From Actinocatenispora sp036503555 (GTDB lineage: Bacteria; Actinomycetota; Actinomycetes; Mycobacteriales; Micromonosporaceae), in assembly GCA_036503555.1 (NCBI GenBank), contig DASXWQ010000075.1, positions 1 to 64,000 of the forward strand: a stretch of 64,000 nucleotides of DNA. The letters run 5' to 3'. The position numbers and the translations under genes are program-made. Within the stretch, counting starts at the first letter, position 1, and each line of letters opens with the position of its first letter. Shown one piece after another: positions 9,626-18,184 of the stretch. The notes beneath the pieces were generated by a model. It had not been told where the DNA came from, made no database searches, and worked only from the letters and a program-made list of their open reading frames with translations.

Positions 9626-9655
9626 AAAGTAAAACCATTGGATTAACTAAGTCAA
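9626..9655 (-). promoter_or_regulatory. Promoter of the sugar ABC operon
   Basis: Reading leftward, TTGACT (9655-9650) is a near-consensus -35. An 18-base spacer then leads to TACTTT (9631-9626), which fits TAnnnT. The start site would be near 9619, giving a leader of about 140 bases. The -35 is inside the shared operator at 9638-9655, so a bound repressor would block polymerase. Confidence 0.55.
9638..9655. promoter_or_regulatory. Probable ROK repressor operator shared by two divergent promoters
   Basis: The 18-mer TTGGATTAACTAAGTCAA is an imperfect palindrome of the form TTG-n2-TTA-n2-TAA-n2-CAA, and is strikingly AT-rich for this genome. It covers the -35 of the leftward operon and the likely -10 (TTAACT, 9643-9648) of the rightward ROK gene, whose -35 would be TTGCAC at 9619-9624. 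One bound repressor could switch off both promoters. Confidence 0.6.
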
Positions 9656-10962
9656 TGACCTCCCGGTACCGAGATGACGACGGCCGGCGTCTCCGGCCGC
9701 TGGCGCTACCGGAGGCAGCCGGGCAGACGCGCAGCGGTACGAACCTGCCTCGGGTCGGCGGGTACAACCAGGCCGTCGTGCTGGACGCGATCCGCCAGGC
9801 CGACGGCATCAGCCGGGTCGAGCTGGCCGAGCAGACCGGCCTCACCACCCAGACCGTCTCGAACATCGTGCGCCGGCTGCTATCCGCCGGCCTCGTCGCC
9901 GAGACCGGGCGCGCGCCGTCCCGCGGCGGCAAGCGCCGAACGCTGCTGACGATCCGGCCCGACGCGTACTTCTCCGTCGGCGTGCACCTCGACCCGGACG
10001 TCGCGGTCACCGCACTGGTCGACCTGTCCGGCCGGGTCGTCACCCGGCACCGCCGGCGGCTCCCCGCGTCCGCCGAACCGGACCGACTCGTACCCGCGGT
10101 AGCGCGGGCCGTACGCCGCGTCATCACGTCGTCCGGCATCGCGCACCGGCGCGTGCTCGGGCTCGGCGTCGCCGTACCGGGGCCGCTGGACACCCGGCAC
10201 GGGCTGGTCGTCGAGCCGCCGAACCTCGTCGGCTGGCACGAGGTCGCGCTGCGCGACGCGCTCAGTGCCGCGACCGGGCTGGCCACCGTCGTCGACAACG
10301 ACGCCACCGCCGCGGCCGTCGGCGAACGGTGGGCCGGCGGCGCCGACCGTACCGGCAGCTTCCTGTTCCTGTACCTGGGTACCGGGATCGGCGCCGGCAT
10401 CGTCTACTGGGACCGGGTGCTGCGCGGCGACTCCGGCAACGCCGGCGAGTTCGGGCACACCGTCGTCGTACCCGACGGGTTGCCGTGCCGGTGCGGGGCG
10501 CGCGGCTGCCTGGAGGCGCACTGCTCCCCCGCGGCACTCGTCACCGACCTGGTCGCGCGGCACGGCAAGCGCAGCGCCGAACGGCTCGGCCTCAGCCTCG
10601 ACCCGCTGCGCGTACGCGCGGACCACGGCGCGCTCTGCCGCGCCGCCCGCGACGGCGACGCCGCGGCGCTCGACACGGTCGGCCTGGCCGCCCGGCGCAT
10701 CGGCCAGGCCGCGCTGACCGCGGTCAACCTGCTCGACGTCGGCCGGATCGTGCTCGGCGGCGACGCCCTGCGCGGCATCACCGACCTGGTCATCGCCGAG
10801 ATCGACCGCCAGGTCAACGGGCACGCGATCGCCCGCCGGGTGCGTACCGTCGCGATCGAGCCGAGCCTGGTCGGGCCGGACGCGGGCGCGGTCGGCGCGG
10901 CGTCGCTGGTGCTGCACGGCACGTACGCGCCGGGTTGGCGGATGCTCCTCGCCACGTCCTGA
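9655..10962 (+). CDS. ROK-family transcriptional repressor (sugar-responsive)
   Basis: A 435-residue protein. Residues ~40-100 are a winged helix-turn-helix (ISRVELAEQTGLTTQTVSNIVRRL). The rest is a ROK sugar-kinase-like fold with a GTGIGAG phosphate-loop-like motif and the zinc motif GH...CRCGARGCLEAH. I chose the ATG at 9655: it lies six bases after a possible -10 (TTAACT), with TTGCAC 18 bases further upstream, so a leaderless mRNA starting at this ATG fits. The alternative GTG at 9616 would sit in the -35. It most likely represses the divergent sugar importer and itself until the sugar binds. Confidence 0.85.
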   Translation: MTSRYRDDDGRRLRPLALPEAAGQTRSGTNLPRVGGYNQAVVLDAIRQADGISRVELAEQTGLTTQTVSNIVRRLLSAGLVAETGRAPSRGGKRRTLLTIRPDAYFSVGVHLDPDVAVTALVDLSGRVVTRHRRRLPASAEPDRLVPAVARAVRRVITSSGIAHRRVLGLGVAVPGPLDTRHGLVVEPPNLVGWHEVALRDALSAATGLATVVDNDATAAAVGERWAGGADRTGSFLFLYLGTGIGAGIVYWDRVLRGDSGNAGEFGHTVVVPDGLPCRCGARGCLEAHCSPAALVTDLVARHGKRSAERLGLSLDPLRVRADHGALCRAARDGDAAALDTVGLAARRIGQAALTAVNLLDVGRIVLGGDALRGITDLVIAEIDRQVNGHAIARRVRTVAIEPSLVGPDAGAVGAASLVLHGTYAPGWRMLLATS

Positions 10963-11036
10963 CCCGCCGGGCCGGTCCCGTCCGCGGGGCGGGCAAGTCG
11001 CCGGTCGACGGGGCGTGACCATGGGATGATGGCGCG

Positions 11037-12779
11037 GTGACGGCGTTCGAGGTGTGGGCACCCGCGACCGACCGGGTACGACTGCGGCTGGGCTCGGCCG
11101 AGCACGAGCTGGCCGCCGGTGACGACGGCTGGTGGCGCGTCGAGATCGGCGACGTCGAGCCCGGCGCCGACTACGCGTACCTGCTGGGCGACGACGACGA
11201 GCCGCTCCCGGACCCCCGGTCGCGCCGGCAACCGGCCGGGGTGCACGGGCCGTCCCGGGTGTACGAGCAGGACGCGTTCGCCTGGACGGACCGGGACTGG
11301 ACCGGTCGCGCGCTGCCCGGCAGCGTCGTCTACGAGATGCACGTCGGGACGTTCACGCCGGGCGCCACGTTCGACGCGGCGATCGGCCGGCTCGACCACC
11401 TGGTGTCGCTGGGCGTCGACATGGTGGAGGTCCTGCCGGTCAACGCGTTCAACGGGGTGCGCAACTGGGGCTACGACGGCGTCCTGTGGTACGCGGTGCA
11501 CGAGCCGTACGGCGGGCCCGACGGCCTGAAGCGGTTCGTCGACGCGTGCCACGCGCGCGGGCTCGGCGTCGTCCTCGACGTCGTGTACAACCACCTCGGG
11601 CCGTCGGGCAACTACCTGCCGCGGTTCGGGCCGTACCTCAAGCAGGGGCGCAACACCTGGGGCGAGCTGGTCAACCTGGACGGGCCGGACTCCGACCCGG
11701 TGCGGGCGTACATCATCGACAACGCGCTGATGTGGCTGCGCGACTACCACGTCGACGCGCTGCGGCTGGACGCCGTGCACGCGCTGTCCGACACGCGGGC
11801 CACGCACCTGCTGGAGGAGCTGTCCGCGGCGGTGGACGCGCTGGCGACACGGCTCGGCCGGCCGCTGTCGCTGATCGCCGAGTCGGACGCGAACAACCCG
11901 CGTACGGTGACCCCGCGCCCCGCCGGCGGGTACGGGCTGACGGCGCAGTGGGACGACGACGTGCACCACTGCCTGCACGCGCTGCTGACCGGCGAACGGC
12001 AGGGCTACTACGCGGACTTCGGCAGCACCGAGGGGTTGGCGAAGGCGCTGACGCGGGCGTTCTTCCACGACGGGACGTACTCGTCGTTCCGGCGGCGGCA
12101 CCACGGGCGGCCGGTCGACCGGCGGCAGGTACCTGGGCACCGGTTCGTGGCGTTCCTCCAGGACCACGACCAGATCGGCAACCGGGCGACCGGGGACCGG
12201 ATCTCGGCGACGCTGTCGCCGGGGCTGTGCAAGGTCGGCGCGATGCTCGTCCTGACGTCGCCGTTCACGCCGATGCTGTTCATGGGCGAGGAGTGGGCCG
12301 CGGGTACGCCGTGGCAGTTCTTCACGAGCCACCCGGAGCCGGAGCTGGCGGCGGCGGTGGCGACGGGGCGGCGGGAGGAGTTCGCGGCGCACGGCTGGCC
12401 GCCGGGCGACGTGCCGGACCCGCAGGACCCCAGCACGTACGAGCGCTCCGTGCTGGACTGGTCCGAACTGGACAAACCGGCCCATGCGGAGATCCTTCGC
12501 TTCTACCGCAAGCTGATCGCGCTGCGCCGGGCCATGCCCGAGCTCGCCGATCCGCGCCTGGACCGGGTACGCGTGGACGGCGGCCGGAGCTGGCTGACCG
12601 TCCACCGTGGACGGTTCCGCGTGGTGGCGAACCTGGCGCCGGAACGCCGGACCCTGACGGTCAGCGGCGTGCCGGTCGACGTACCGCTGGCGACCGAGCC
12701 CGGGTTCGTCTTCGCCCGACGCGAGATCACCCTCCCGGCTGAATCCGCCGCCGTGGTGACCTGCGTTCCCGCTGGGTAG
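11037..12779 (+). CDS. treZ: Malto-oligosyltrehalose trehalohydrolase
   Basis: A 580-residue cytoplasmic GH13 enzyme that releases trehalose from the end of maltooligosyl-trehalose. It has an N-terminal E-set domain (~1-90), a TIM barrel with YEMHVGTF and VVYNHLGPSGNYL motifs, the catalytic nucleophile Asp in VDALRLDAVHA (~244), the acid Glu in LIAESD (~281), the third carboxylate in FLQDHDQIGNR (~376), and a C-terminal beta domain. The length is normal for TreZ. Its usual partner TreY is not in this window, so the pathway must be completed elsewhere. A GH15 trehalase-like enzyme lies about 6 kb downstream. Confidence 0.9.
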   Translation: MTAFEVWAPATDRVRLRLGSAEHELAAGDDGWWRVEIGDVEPGADYAYLLGDDDEPLPDPRSRRQPAGVHGPSRVYEQDAFAWTDRDWTGRALPGSVVYEMHVGTFTPGATFDAAIGRLDHLVSLGVDMVEVLPVNAFNGVRNWGYDGVLWYAVHEPYGGPDGLKRFVDACHARGLGVVLDVVYNHLGPSGNYLPRFGPYLKQGRNTWGELVNLDGPDSDPVRAYIIDNALMWLRDYHVDALRLDAVHALSDTRATHLLEELSAAVDALATRLGRPLSLIAESDANNPRTVTPRPAGGYGLTAQWDDDVHHCLHALLTGERQGYYADFGSTEGLAKALTRAFFHDGTYSSFRRRHHGRPVDRRQVPGHRFVAFLQDHDQIGNRATGDRISATLSPGLCKVGAMLVLTSPFTPMLFMGEEWAAGTPWQFFTSHPEPELAAAVATGRREEFAAHGWPPGDVPDPQDPSTYERSVLDWSELDKPAHAEILRFYRKLIALRRAMPELADPRLDRVRVDGGRSWLTVHRGRFRVVANLAPERRTLTVSGVPVDVPLATEPGFVFARREITLPAESAAVVTCVPAG

Positions 12780-12860
12780 AGCGGCGCGGGTGGTTCGGGC
12801 GCGATTTTCAAGATCAACCTGGTTGGTCGACGGGTGGCGGAATGCGGGAGGATGGTGCGC

Positions 12861-13445
12861 ATGGGCGACGCCGCGTACCATCTTCGGTTCGATGCGGGAC
12901 GGATCAGCCTTGACCTGGTCGGCACGGTGCGGGAGCGGCTGTCCCCCCGACCCGTCGACCGGCTCGCTGACGCCGACCTGCTGCGCGAATGGCTGCACGA
13001 CACCTGCCTCGTACCCGCCGACCAGACCGCGGCGGTCGACGGCGCCTGGCTGGTCGAGTTCGTCGCGCTGCGCGAGCTGCTGCACCGGGTCGTCCACGCC
13101 GAGCTGAACGAGGCTGCCGAGCCGGCGGATCTGTTCCGGCTCAACCGAACCGCCGCCGTCGCCCCGCCCGCCGTACGGCTGCGCCGGGACCGCGACGGCC
13201 GCCTCACCCGCCGGCTCGCCGGCCCGCCGCGCTCCGGCGCCGTCCGGTCCGTCATCGCCCGCGACGCGATCGACCTGCTCGCCGGCGCCGACCGCGGGCT
13301 GCTCCGCGAGTGCGAGGGCGAGACCTGCGACCTCGTGTACCTGGACGCATCGCGCGGGCGGCGGCGCCGCTGGTGCGCGAGTACCGCCTGCGGCAACCGG
13401 CAGCGCGTCGCACGCCACCGGGGCCGCCTCGCCACCGCGGGCTAG
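12861..13445 (+). CDS. CGNR zinc-finger protein with ABATE domain
   Basis: A 194-residue protein. The N-terminal ~140 residues match the ABATE (stress-induced regulator-like) domain. The C-terminal ~45 residues carry a zinc finger with Cys in ECEGETCDLVYLD and WCASTACGNR, the CGNR signature. GGGAGG at 12846-12851 selects the ATG at 12861 over the in-frame GTG at 12834. CGNR proteins are presumed DNA-binding regulators; the target is unknown. An AT-rich stretch (about 12805-12825) just upstream may be its promoter. Confidence 0.8.
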   Translation: MGDAAYHLRFDAGRISLDLVGTVRERLSPRPVDRLADADLLREWLHDTCLVPADQTAAVDGAWLVEFVALRELLHRVVHAELNEAAEPADLFRLNRTAAVAPPAVRLRRDRDGRLTRRLAGPPRSGAVRSVIARDAIDLLAGADRGLLRECEGETCDLVYLDASRGRRRRWCASTACGNRQRVARHRGRLATAG

Positions 13446-13473
13446 GCTCTCGCGGGGCGACGACGGGGGGCAG

Positions 13474-14514
13474 ATGGGTACGGCGGGATACGCGGACGTG
13501 CGCGGGCTACTCAGCGCGGCGCGGGACGCGCGGCTGTTCTCCGGCGCGGCCTGGTCGGTGGGCACGGCGGACGGGCCGGTCGAGCGCGGCACGCTCGGCA
13601 CCCTGGCCACCGACGGCGCACCGGTCGCCGATGACACGCTGTGGGACCTCGCGTCGGTGACGAAGCCGATCGTCGGGCTCGCCGCGCTGGCGCTCGTCGA
13701 GCGAGGCGCGCTCGGCCTCGATGACACCGTCGGGGAGTACCTGCCGGACCACCGGGACACCGACCAGGCGGCGATCACCGTACGCCAGCTGCTGACGCAC
13801 ACGTCCGGGCTGCCCGGCCGGCAGCCGCTGTTCCGCTTGCACCGCAACCGGTCCGACCTGGTCGCCGCGCTGGCCGCGCTGCCGCTGCGGGCGCGCCCGG
13901 GCACGGCGGTGGAGTACAGCTCGGCCGGGTTCATGGTGCTGGGGCGCGTGCTGGCGGCGGCGTCCGGGCTCGGGCTCGCCGAGCTGGTCGCCGGGACGGT
14001 GACCGGACCGGTCGGTATGTCCGACACCGGGTTCCGGCCGTCGGCGGCCGACCGCGAGCGGTGCGCCGCGACCGAGGACTGCCCGTGGCGTGGGCGCGTC
14101 GTGGTCGGTACGGTGCACGACGAGAACGCCGAGGTGCTCGGCGGCGTCGCCGGCCACGCCGGCCTGTTCGGCACCCACGCCGACCTGGCGGGGCTCGGGA
14201 TCGCCTTGCTGCGCAACGGGTTCCTGTCCCCGCGTACGATCGCGCTGGCCGGCACCAGTCACACCGACCAGCTCGGCCTGCGCCGCGGGCTCGGCTGGCA
14301 GTGCCGCGACGCGGAGGGCTCGCCGGCCGGTGACCTGTTCGGCCCGGACTCCTACGGCCACACCGGTTTCACCGGCACCAGCCTGTGGATCGACCCGACC
14401 CTCGGTCGGTACGCCGTGCTGCTGACCAACCGCGTCCACCCGAGCCGGCACACCCCCGGCTTCGACCGGATCCGGTCCCGCTTCCACACCATGGCCGCGA
14501 TCGCCACCCCCTGA
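13474..14514 (+). CDS. Serine hydrolase of the beta-lactamase class C family
   Basis: A 346-residue protein with the penicillin-binding-protein-like fold. Seen motifs are SVTK (nucleophile serine of SxxK), YSS in place of YxN, and GHTG as the KTG-box equivalent. Family members include DD-peptidases, esterases and true beta-lactamases. This one has no signal peptide, which argues against a classical secreted beta-lactamase and for an intracellular esterase or amidase. It follows the CGNR gene by 28 bases and may be cotranscribed with it. Confidence 0.8.
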   Translation: MGTAGYADVRGLLSAARDARLFSGAAWSVGTADGPVERGTLGTLATDGAPVADDTLWDLASVTKPIVGLAALALVERGALGLDDTVGEYLPDHRDTDQAAITVRQLLTHTSGLPGRQPLFRLHRNRSDLVAALAALPLRARPGTAVEYSSAGFMVLGRVLAAASGLGLAELVAGTVTGPVGMSDTGFRPSAADRERCAATEDCPWRGRVVVGTVHDENAEVLGGVAGHAGLFGTHADLAGLGIALLRNGFLSPRTIALAGTSHTDQLGLRRGLGWQCRDAEGSPAGDLFGPDSYGHTGFTGTSLWIDPTLGRYAVLLTNRVHPSRHTPGFDRIRSRFHTMAAIATP

Positions 14515-14691
14515 CGGCCGTCCTTCCCGCGCGGCGGCGGGCTGGAGTGACGCCGGCCTGGGCCGCGGCGGGTGACGCGACGCCGATGCGACGCGGCAAC
14601 CGCCGGCGACCGGTACGCCCGACGCCACCAGGCCGGCGGCGTCGGCACGCCCGAACCGATGCCGGCCCTGGCGCGTGCACTGCGCCGCGGG

Positions 14692-15846
14692 TCAGCGCAG
14701 CAGGTCCATGCCGCGGGACAGGACCAGACCGGCGCAACCGAGCAGCGCGCTGTCCTGCGCCGGGTCGGCGGCCACCACGCTCGGCTGGTACTCCCCTTGC
14801 CGGCGCGGAGATTCCGCCCGCAGGTACCGGGTGAGTCGGGCGAGGAAGTCGGGGCCGCCGGCGGCGGCGTCGCCGTGCAGGATGAAGACGCCGGGCGCGA
14901 GGAGCTGCTGCACGGTGCCGAGCCCGACGGCGAGGTTGCGCGCGTACTCGTCGGCCAGGGTCGTGTCGCCGCGGGCGACGAGGCGGGCGAGCGTCACGCC
15001 GCGCGGGCCGGGCAGGTCCAGCTCGGCCGCGCGGCGGCGCAGCCAACCCGTCGTGGCGATCGTCTTCCAGCAGCCGCGTTTGCCGCAGTCGCAGCGGATC
15101 CCGCCGACGTCGACGGTCATGTGCGCGCCGCTCGCCGCACCGGGCGCGCTGAGTACGGTGCCGTGGTGGACGATGCCGACCCCGACCGTGTCGCCGGTCG
15201 ACACCGACGCGAAGGTGTCCAGCCCACGGCCGGCGCCGAACCACCGGTCACCGAGCGCCTGCACCCGCGCGTGGTGTTCGAGGTAGACCGGAGCGGCGGT
15301 GACGGCGGCGATCGCGCGCGTCACCGGGTAGTTCGCGAGCGCGGGCGCGGCGGTCAGCTCGACGACACGGCCGTCGTCCGGCTCGACCAGGCCGGCCGCG
15401 GCGACACCCACCCCGATCACCTCGTACCCGCCGAACGCCGCCGCGCAGCTCTCCGCGAGCGCGGTCGCGAAGGACTCGGACTCCTTGGTACGCAACGGGA
15501 ACCGGCGCTCCTCCCGATGGCGTACCTCGCCGGTCGGGGCGAGGCGGGCCGCGGTGACGCGGCCGGGCAGCACCTCGACGGCGCCGATCGCGCGGGCGGA
15601 GGCGGAGAACCAGATCGGCCGCGGCGGCTTGCCGCCGCCCCGGCTCGGCGTGACCGGCTCGGACTCGACGAGGACGCCGCTGTCCAGCAGCGGTTGCAGG
15701 ATCGTACCGACGGTGGCGCGGGAGACGCCGAAGGCCCGGGCGATCTCGGCGCGGCTCTGCGGTCCGCTCGCGTGCAGCGCGGACAGCACGCGCATCCGGT
15801 TCACCACGCCGAGACTGGTCGGCGAGATGAGTGAGGCCGACGCCAT
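14692..15846 (-). CDS. ROK-family transcriptional repressor
   Basis: A 384-residue repressor with an N-terminal winged helix-turn-helix (SRAEIARAFGVSRATVGTILQPLL) and a ROK domain whose zinc motif reads AHMTV...CDCGKRGCWKT. The glutamate that normally follows GCx is lysine here, and the ATP-binding DxGGT motif is absent, so it should be a pure regulator. A strong GGGGAGGGGAAG precedes the ATG. It is divergent from the creatininase/enolase-family pair, with only 72 bases between starts, and probably controls that pair. Confidence 0.85.
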   Translation of the reverse strand: MASASLISPTSLGVVNRMRVLSALHASGPQSRAEIARAFGVSRATVGTILQPLLDSGVLVESEPVTPSRGGGKPPRPIWFSASARAIGAVEVLPGRVTAARLAPTGEVRHREERRFPLRTKESESFATALAESCAAAFGGYEVIGVGVAAAGLVEPDDGRVVELTAAPALANYPVTRAIAAVTAAPVYLEHHARVQALGDRWFGAGRGLDTFASVSTGDTVGVGIVHHGTVLSAPGAASGAHMTVDVGGIRCDCGKRGCWKTIATTGWLRRRAAELDLPGPRGVTLARLVARGDTTLADEYARNLAVGLGTVQQLLAPGVFILHGDAAAGGPDFLARLTRYLRAESPRRQGEYQPSVVAADPAQDSALLGCAGLVLSRGMDLLR

Positions 15847-15918
15847 CTTCCCCTCCCCGGATGTTTGTAGTAGCTTCCAGCATACGCCGAGCCCGTGCCG
15901 GCGGGGAGGTGGGACGCC

Positions 15919-16677
15919 GTGGCCGCGCTGGCCGAGATGACCCGTACCGAGGCGCGCTCGGTCGCACCGCACGCGATCGCCGTGCTGCCGATCGGCGCGA
16001 CCGAGCAGCACGCCGAGCACCTGCCGATGGGCACCGACGCCATGCTCGTCGACGCGGTGCTCGACGCCGCGCTCGACCGCCTGCCCGCGCGCATCGGGAT
16101 CGTCCGCGCGCCCACCCTGCCGTACGGGTCGTCCGAGCACCATCTCTTCTCCGCCGCACTGTCGCTGCGCCCCACGACCCTGCTCCCGGTCCTCACCGAC
16201 CTGCTCCGATCCCTGGTGGTGACCGGGTTCCGGCGGCTGATGGTGGTCAACGGGCACGGCGGCAACGAGGAGATCATGCGACTCGCGGTGAAGCAGACCG
16301 CACTGGAACATCCGGTCGCGGTCGCCGCCGCGTCGTACTGGGCGCTCGGCGAGCCGGACGCGGCGACGCGCGTGCCGGGACACGCCGGGTGGTACGAGAC
16401 GTCGCTGATGCTGGCACACCGCGCCGACCTCGTCCGTCCACAGCGGACGGAGGCGGCGGCCGAGCCGCCGGTGTTCGACCGGCCGCCGTGGCCGGGACTG
16501 GTCGTGGAGAAGCACGGCGAGTGGGCTCGGGTCGGCGGGTTCACCGACGCCGCAACGGATTCCACCGCGGCGACGGGCACCGACCTGCTCGCCCGGCGGG
16601 CCGCCGAGCTGGCCGGCGCGATCGTCGCGTTCGACGCCGCGACCACCGAGTTCCGCAGGGAGAGCGACGCACCATGA
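15919..16677 (+). CDS. Creatininase-family amidohydrolase
   Basis: A 252-residue member of the creatininase family, metal-dependent enzymes acting on cyclic amides or related substrates. Metal-ligand segments are visible: PIGATEQHAEHLPMGTD near the N-terminus, VNGHGGNEE in the middle and HAGWYETS after it. I place the start at GTG 15919, nine bases after GGGGAGG; the earlier GTG at 15895 has no ribosome-binding site. Its stop overlaps the next start by four bases (ATGA), so the two enzymes are co-produced. The pairing with a sugar-acid dehydratase-like enzyme suggests a lactam, lactone or amide of a sugar acid rather than creatinine; this is inference. Confidence 0.8.
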   Translation: MAALAEMTRTEARSVAPHAIAVLPIGATEQHAEHLPMGTDAMLVDAVLDAALDRLPARIGIVRAPTLPYGSSEHHLFSAALSLRPTTLLPVLTDLLRSLVVTGFRRLMVVNGHGGNEEIMRLAVKQTALEHPVAVAAASYWALGEPDAATRVPGHAGWYETSLMLAHRADLVRPQRTEAAAEPPVFDRPPWPGLVVEKHGEWARVGGFTDAATDSTAATGTDLLARRAAELAGAIVAFDAATTEFRRESDAP

Positions 16678-17780
16678 GAATCGTCGGCGTGGACGTCTGG
16701 GTGGTCACCGTGCCGCTCGCCAACCCGTTCACCTCCTCGTTCGAGACGAAGACCGGCAACACCCGCACCGTCGTGCGCCTGCGTACCGACTCCGGTGTCG
16801 ACGGGTGGGGCGAGACCATGTGGGGCGCGCCGGTCGCGGCGATCATCAGATACCTTGCGCCGCAACTGATCGGGCGCAGCCCGTTCGACCTGGAGGCGTT
16901 CCACGCCGACACCCACATGCTGCCGTTCTTCCACGGCTACCTGGGGTACGCGGCGAAGGCCGGGATCGACGTCGCCTGCTGGGACGCGATCGGCAAGGCC
17001 ACCAACCGCCCGGTGTACGAGCTGATCGGCGGGCTGGTGCGGGACCGGGTGCCGCTCACGGCGCTGATCACGCGGGCCGACGCGGGCCCGGTCGGGCCGG
17101 CCGACCTGCCGGCCGCGCTGGCCGAGCACACCGGGAAGGTCGTGCGGGACAACGGTTTCACCGCGGTCAAGCTCAAGGGTACGTCCGATGTGGGCGGTGA
17201 TGTGGCGATCCTGCGGGCGATCCGGGCCGAGCTGCCCGACGTGGCGCTGCGCGTCGACCCGAACGCGGCGTGGCCGGTGCCGGACACGCTCCGGGTCGGC
17301 TGCGCGCTGGAGGAGCTGGACCTGGAATACCTGGAGGATCCGTGCGTCGGCATCGAGGGCATGGCCACGGTACGCTCCCGGCTGCGGATTCCCTTGTGCA
17401 CCAACATGTGCGTGGTGCGGTTCGAGGAGTTCGCCCCGGCGGTGCGGGCCGGCGCGGTCGACGTGATCCACGGTGACGTGTTCAAGTGGGGCGGCATCGC
17501 GGCGAACAAGGCGCTGGCCGCGCACTGCGACACGTTCGGCCTCGGCATGAACCTGCACTCCGGCGGCGAGCTGGGCATCTCGACCGCGGCGCATCTCGCG
17601 CTGGCCGCCAGCACACCGGCCCTGCGGTACGCCATCGACAGCATGTACTACCTGCACACCGACGACATCGTCACGGAGCCGCTGCGGCTGAACGACGCGA
17701 CCCTCGCCGTACCGACCGGGCCGGGCCTGGGCGTGACCGTGGACGAGGAGAAGCTGGCCCGGTACGCCAGCGACGACTGA
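16674..17780 (+). CDS. Enolase-superfamily enzyme, glucarate-dehydratase-like
   Basis: A 368-residue mandelate racemase/muconate lactonizing enzyme-type protein with a capping domain followed by a barrel. The KLKG motif supplies the paired lysine bases, RVDPNAAW and YLEDP give metal ligands, and MNLHSGGELGIS carries the catalytic histidine region typical of the glucarate dehydratase subgroup. The predicted reaction is dehydration of an acid sugar. It overlaps the upstream creatininase-family gene by four bases. The exact substrate cannot be assigned from sequence. Confidence 0.8.
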   Translation: MRIVGVDVWVVTVPLANPFTSSFETKTGNTRTVVRLRTDSGVDGWGETMWGAPVAAIIRYLAPQLIGRSPFDLEAFHADTHMLPFFHGYLGYAAKAGIDVACWDAIGKATNRPVYELIGGLVRDRVPLTALITRADAGPVGPADLPAALAEHTGKVVRDNGFTAVKLKGTSDVGGDVAILRAIRAELPDVALRVDPNAAWPVPDTLRVGCALEELDLEYLEDPCVGIEGMATVRSRLRIPLCTNMCVVRFEEFAPAVRAGAVDVIHGDVFKWGGIAANKALAAHCDTFGLGMNLHSGGELGISTAAHLALAASTPALRYAIDSMYYLHTDDIVTEPLRLNDATLAVPTGPGLGVTVDEEKLARYASDD

Positions 17781-17877
17781 ACCTTCTCACCCGGCCCGCA
17801 ACGGGAATCGCGGTGATGTTTCGCCATCGACCAGCGCCGATCCGTTTACCTGCTGTAGCTTTCTGATTGCCGTAAGT

Positions 17878-17900
17878 GTTCGTCGAAGGCTTCGGCGAAC
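17878..17900. promoter_or_regulatory. 23-bp dyad upstream of a micro-ORF
   Basis: GTTCG-t-CGAAG and CTTCG-g-CGAAC flank a central G, giving an 11+1+11 inverted repeat with one mismatch. It ends just before the ribosome-binding site of the 20-codon ORF at 17920 and looks like a regulator-binding site or a leader hairpin. Confidence 0.4.
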
Positions 17901-17919
17901 CAGCGGGGAGGGAACTGCG

Positions 17920-17982
17920 ATGTTGATCGGAATCGGCGTGGGCATCGGGATCATCATCATCGGCACGTGTCCCTGGTGGTAG
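17920..17982 (+). CDS. Putative 20-residue hydrophobic membrane peptide
   Basis: A 20-codon ORF that begins eight bases after a perfect GGAGG (17907-17911). The product starts MLIGIGVGIGIIIIG and ends TCPWW: a single uninterrupted hydrophobic helix long enough to reach most of the way across a membrane, with a Cys and two Trp at the end. The strong ribosome-binding site, the dyad just upstream and the non-random composition support translation. It is not linked to a larger gene. The function is unknown; toxin, membrane-tuning peptide or leader are all possible. Confidence 0.45.
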   Translation: MLIGIGVGIGIIIIGTCPWW

Positions 17983-18184
17983 CACACCAGCGGCGATCGG
18001 TTGGCGGACCGGCGGGGAGGTTCGGCCCGACCACGGGGGGATCGCCGTAGAGGTCGTAGGTGACCTCATGAACCGGAGGCCTCTGGCGTACTGGCGTCAG
18101 GGGCTCCCGGCTTTCCGGAAGCTTGTCCGGACCCACGGCATTCGGGACCCGATACGCGCCAGATCCGTTGCGGCGCAAGGATGA
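17983..18184. other. Intergenic region after the micro-ORF
   Basis: No confident feature. On the minus strand a frame from TTG 18178 to 17957 could encode 73 residues (containing HEVTYDLYGDPP) starting just after the peptidoglycan-binding gene, but it has no ribosome-binding site. A small inverted repeat GCTTTCCGGAAGC lies near 18109. Confidence 0.3.

Noticed and set aside
15846..15919. Clear ROK operator between the second ROK gene and the creatininase gene
   Set aside because: A near-palindrome GTAGCT-tcc-AGCATAC exists around 15870-15886 but needs a one-base bulge, so I do not list it as a site.
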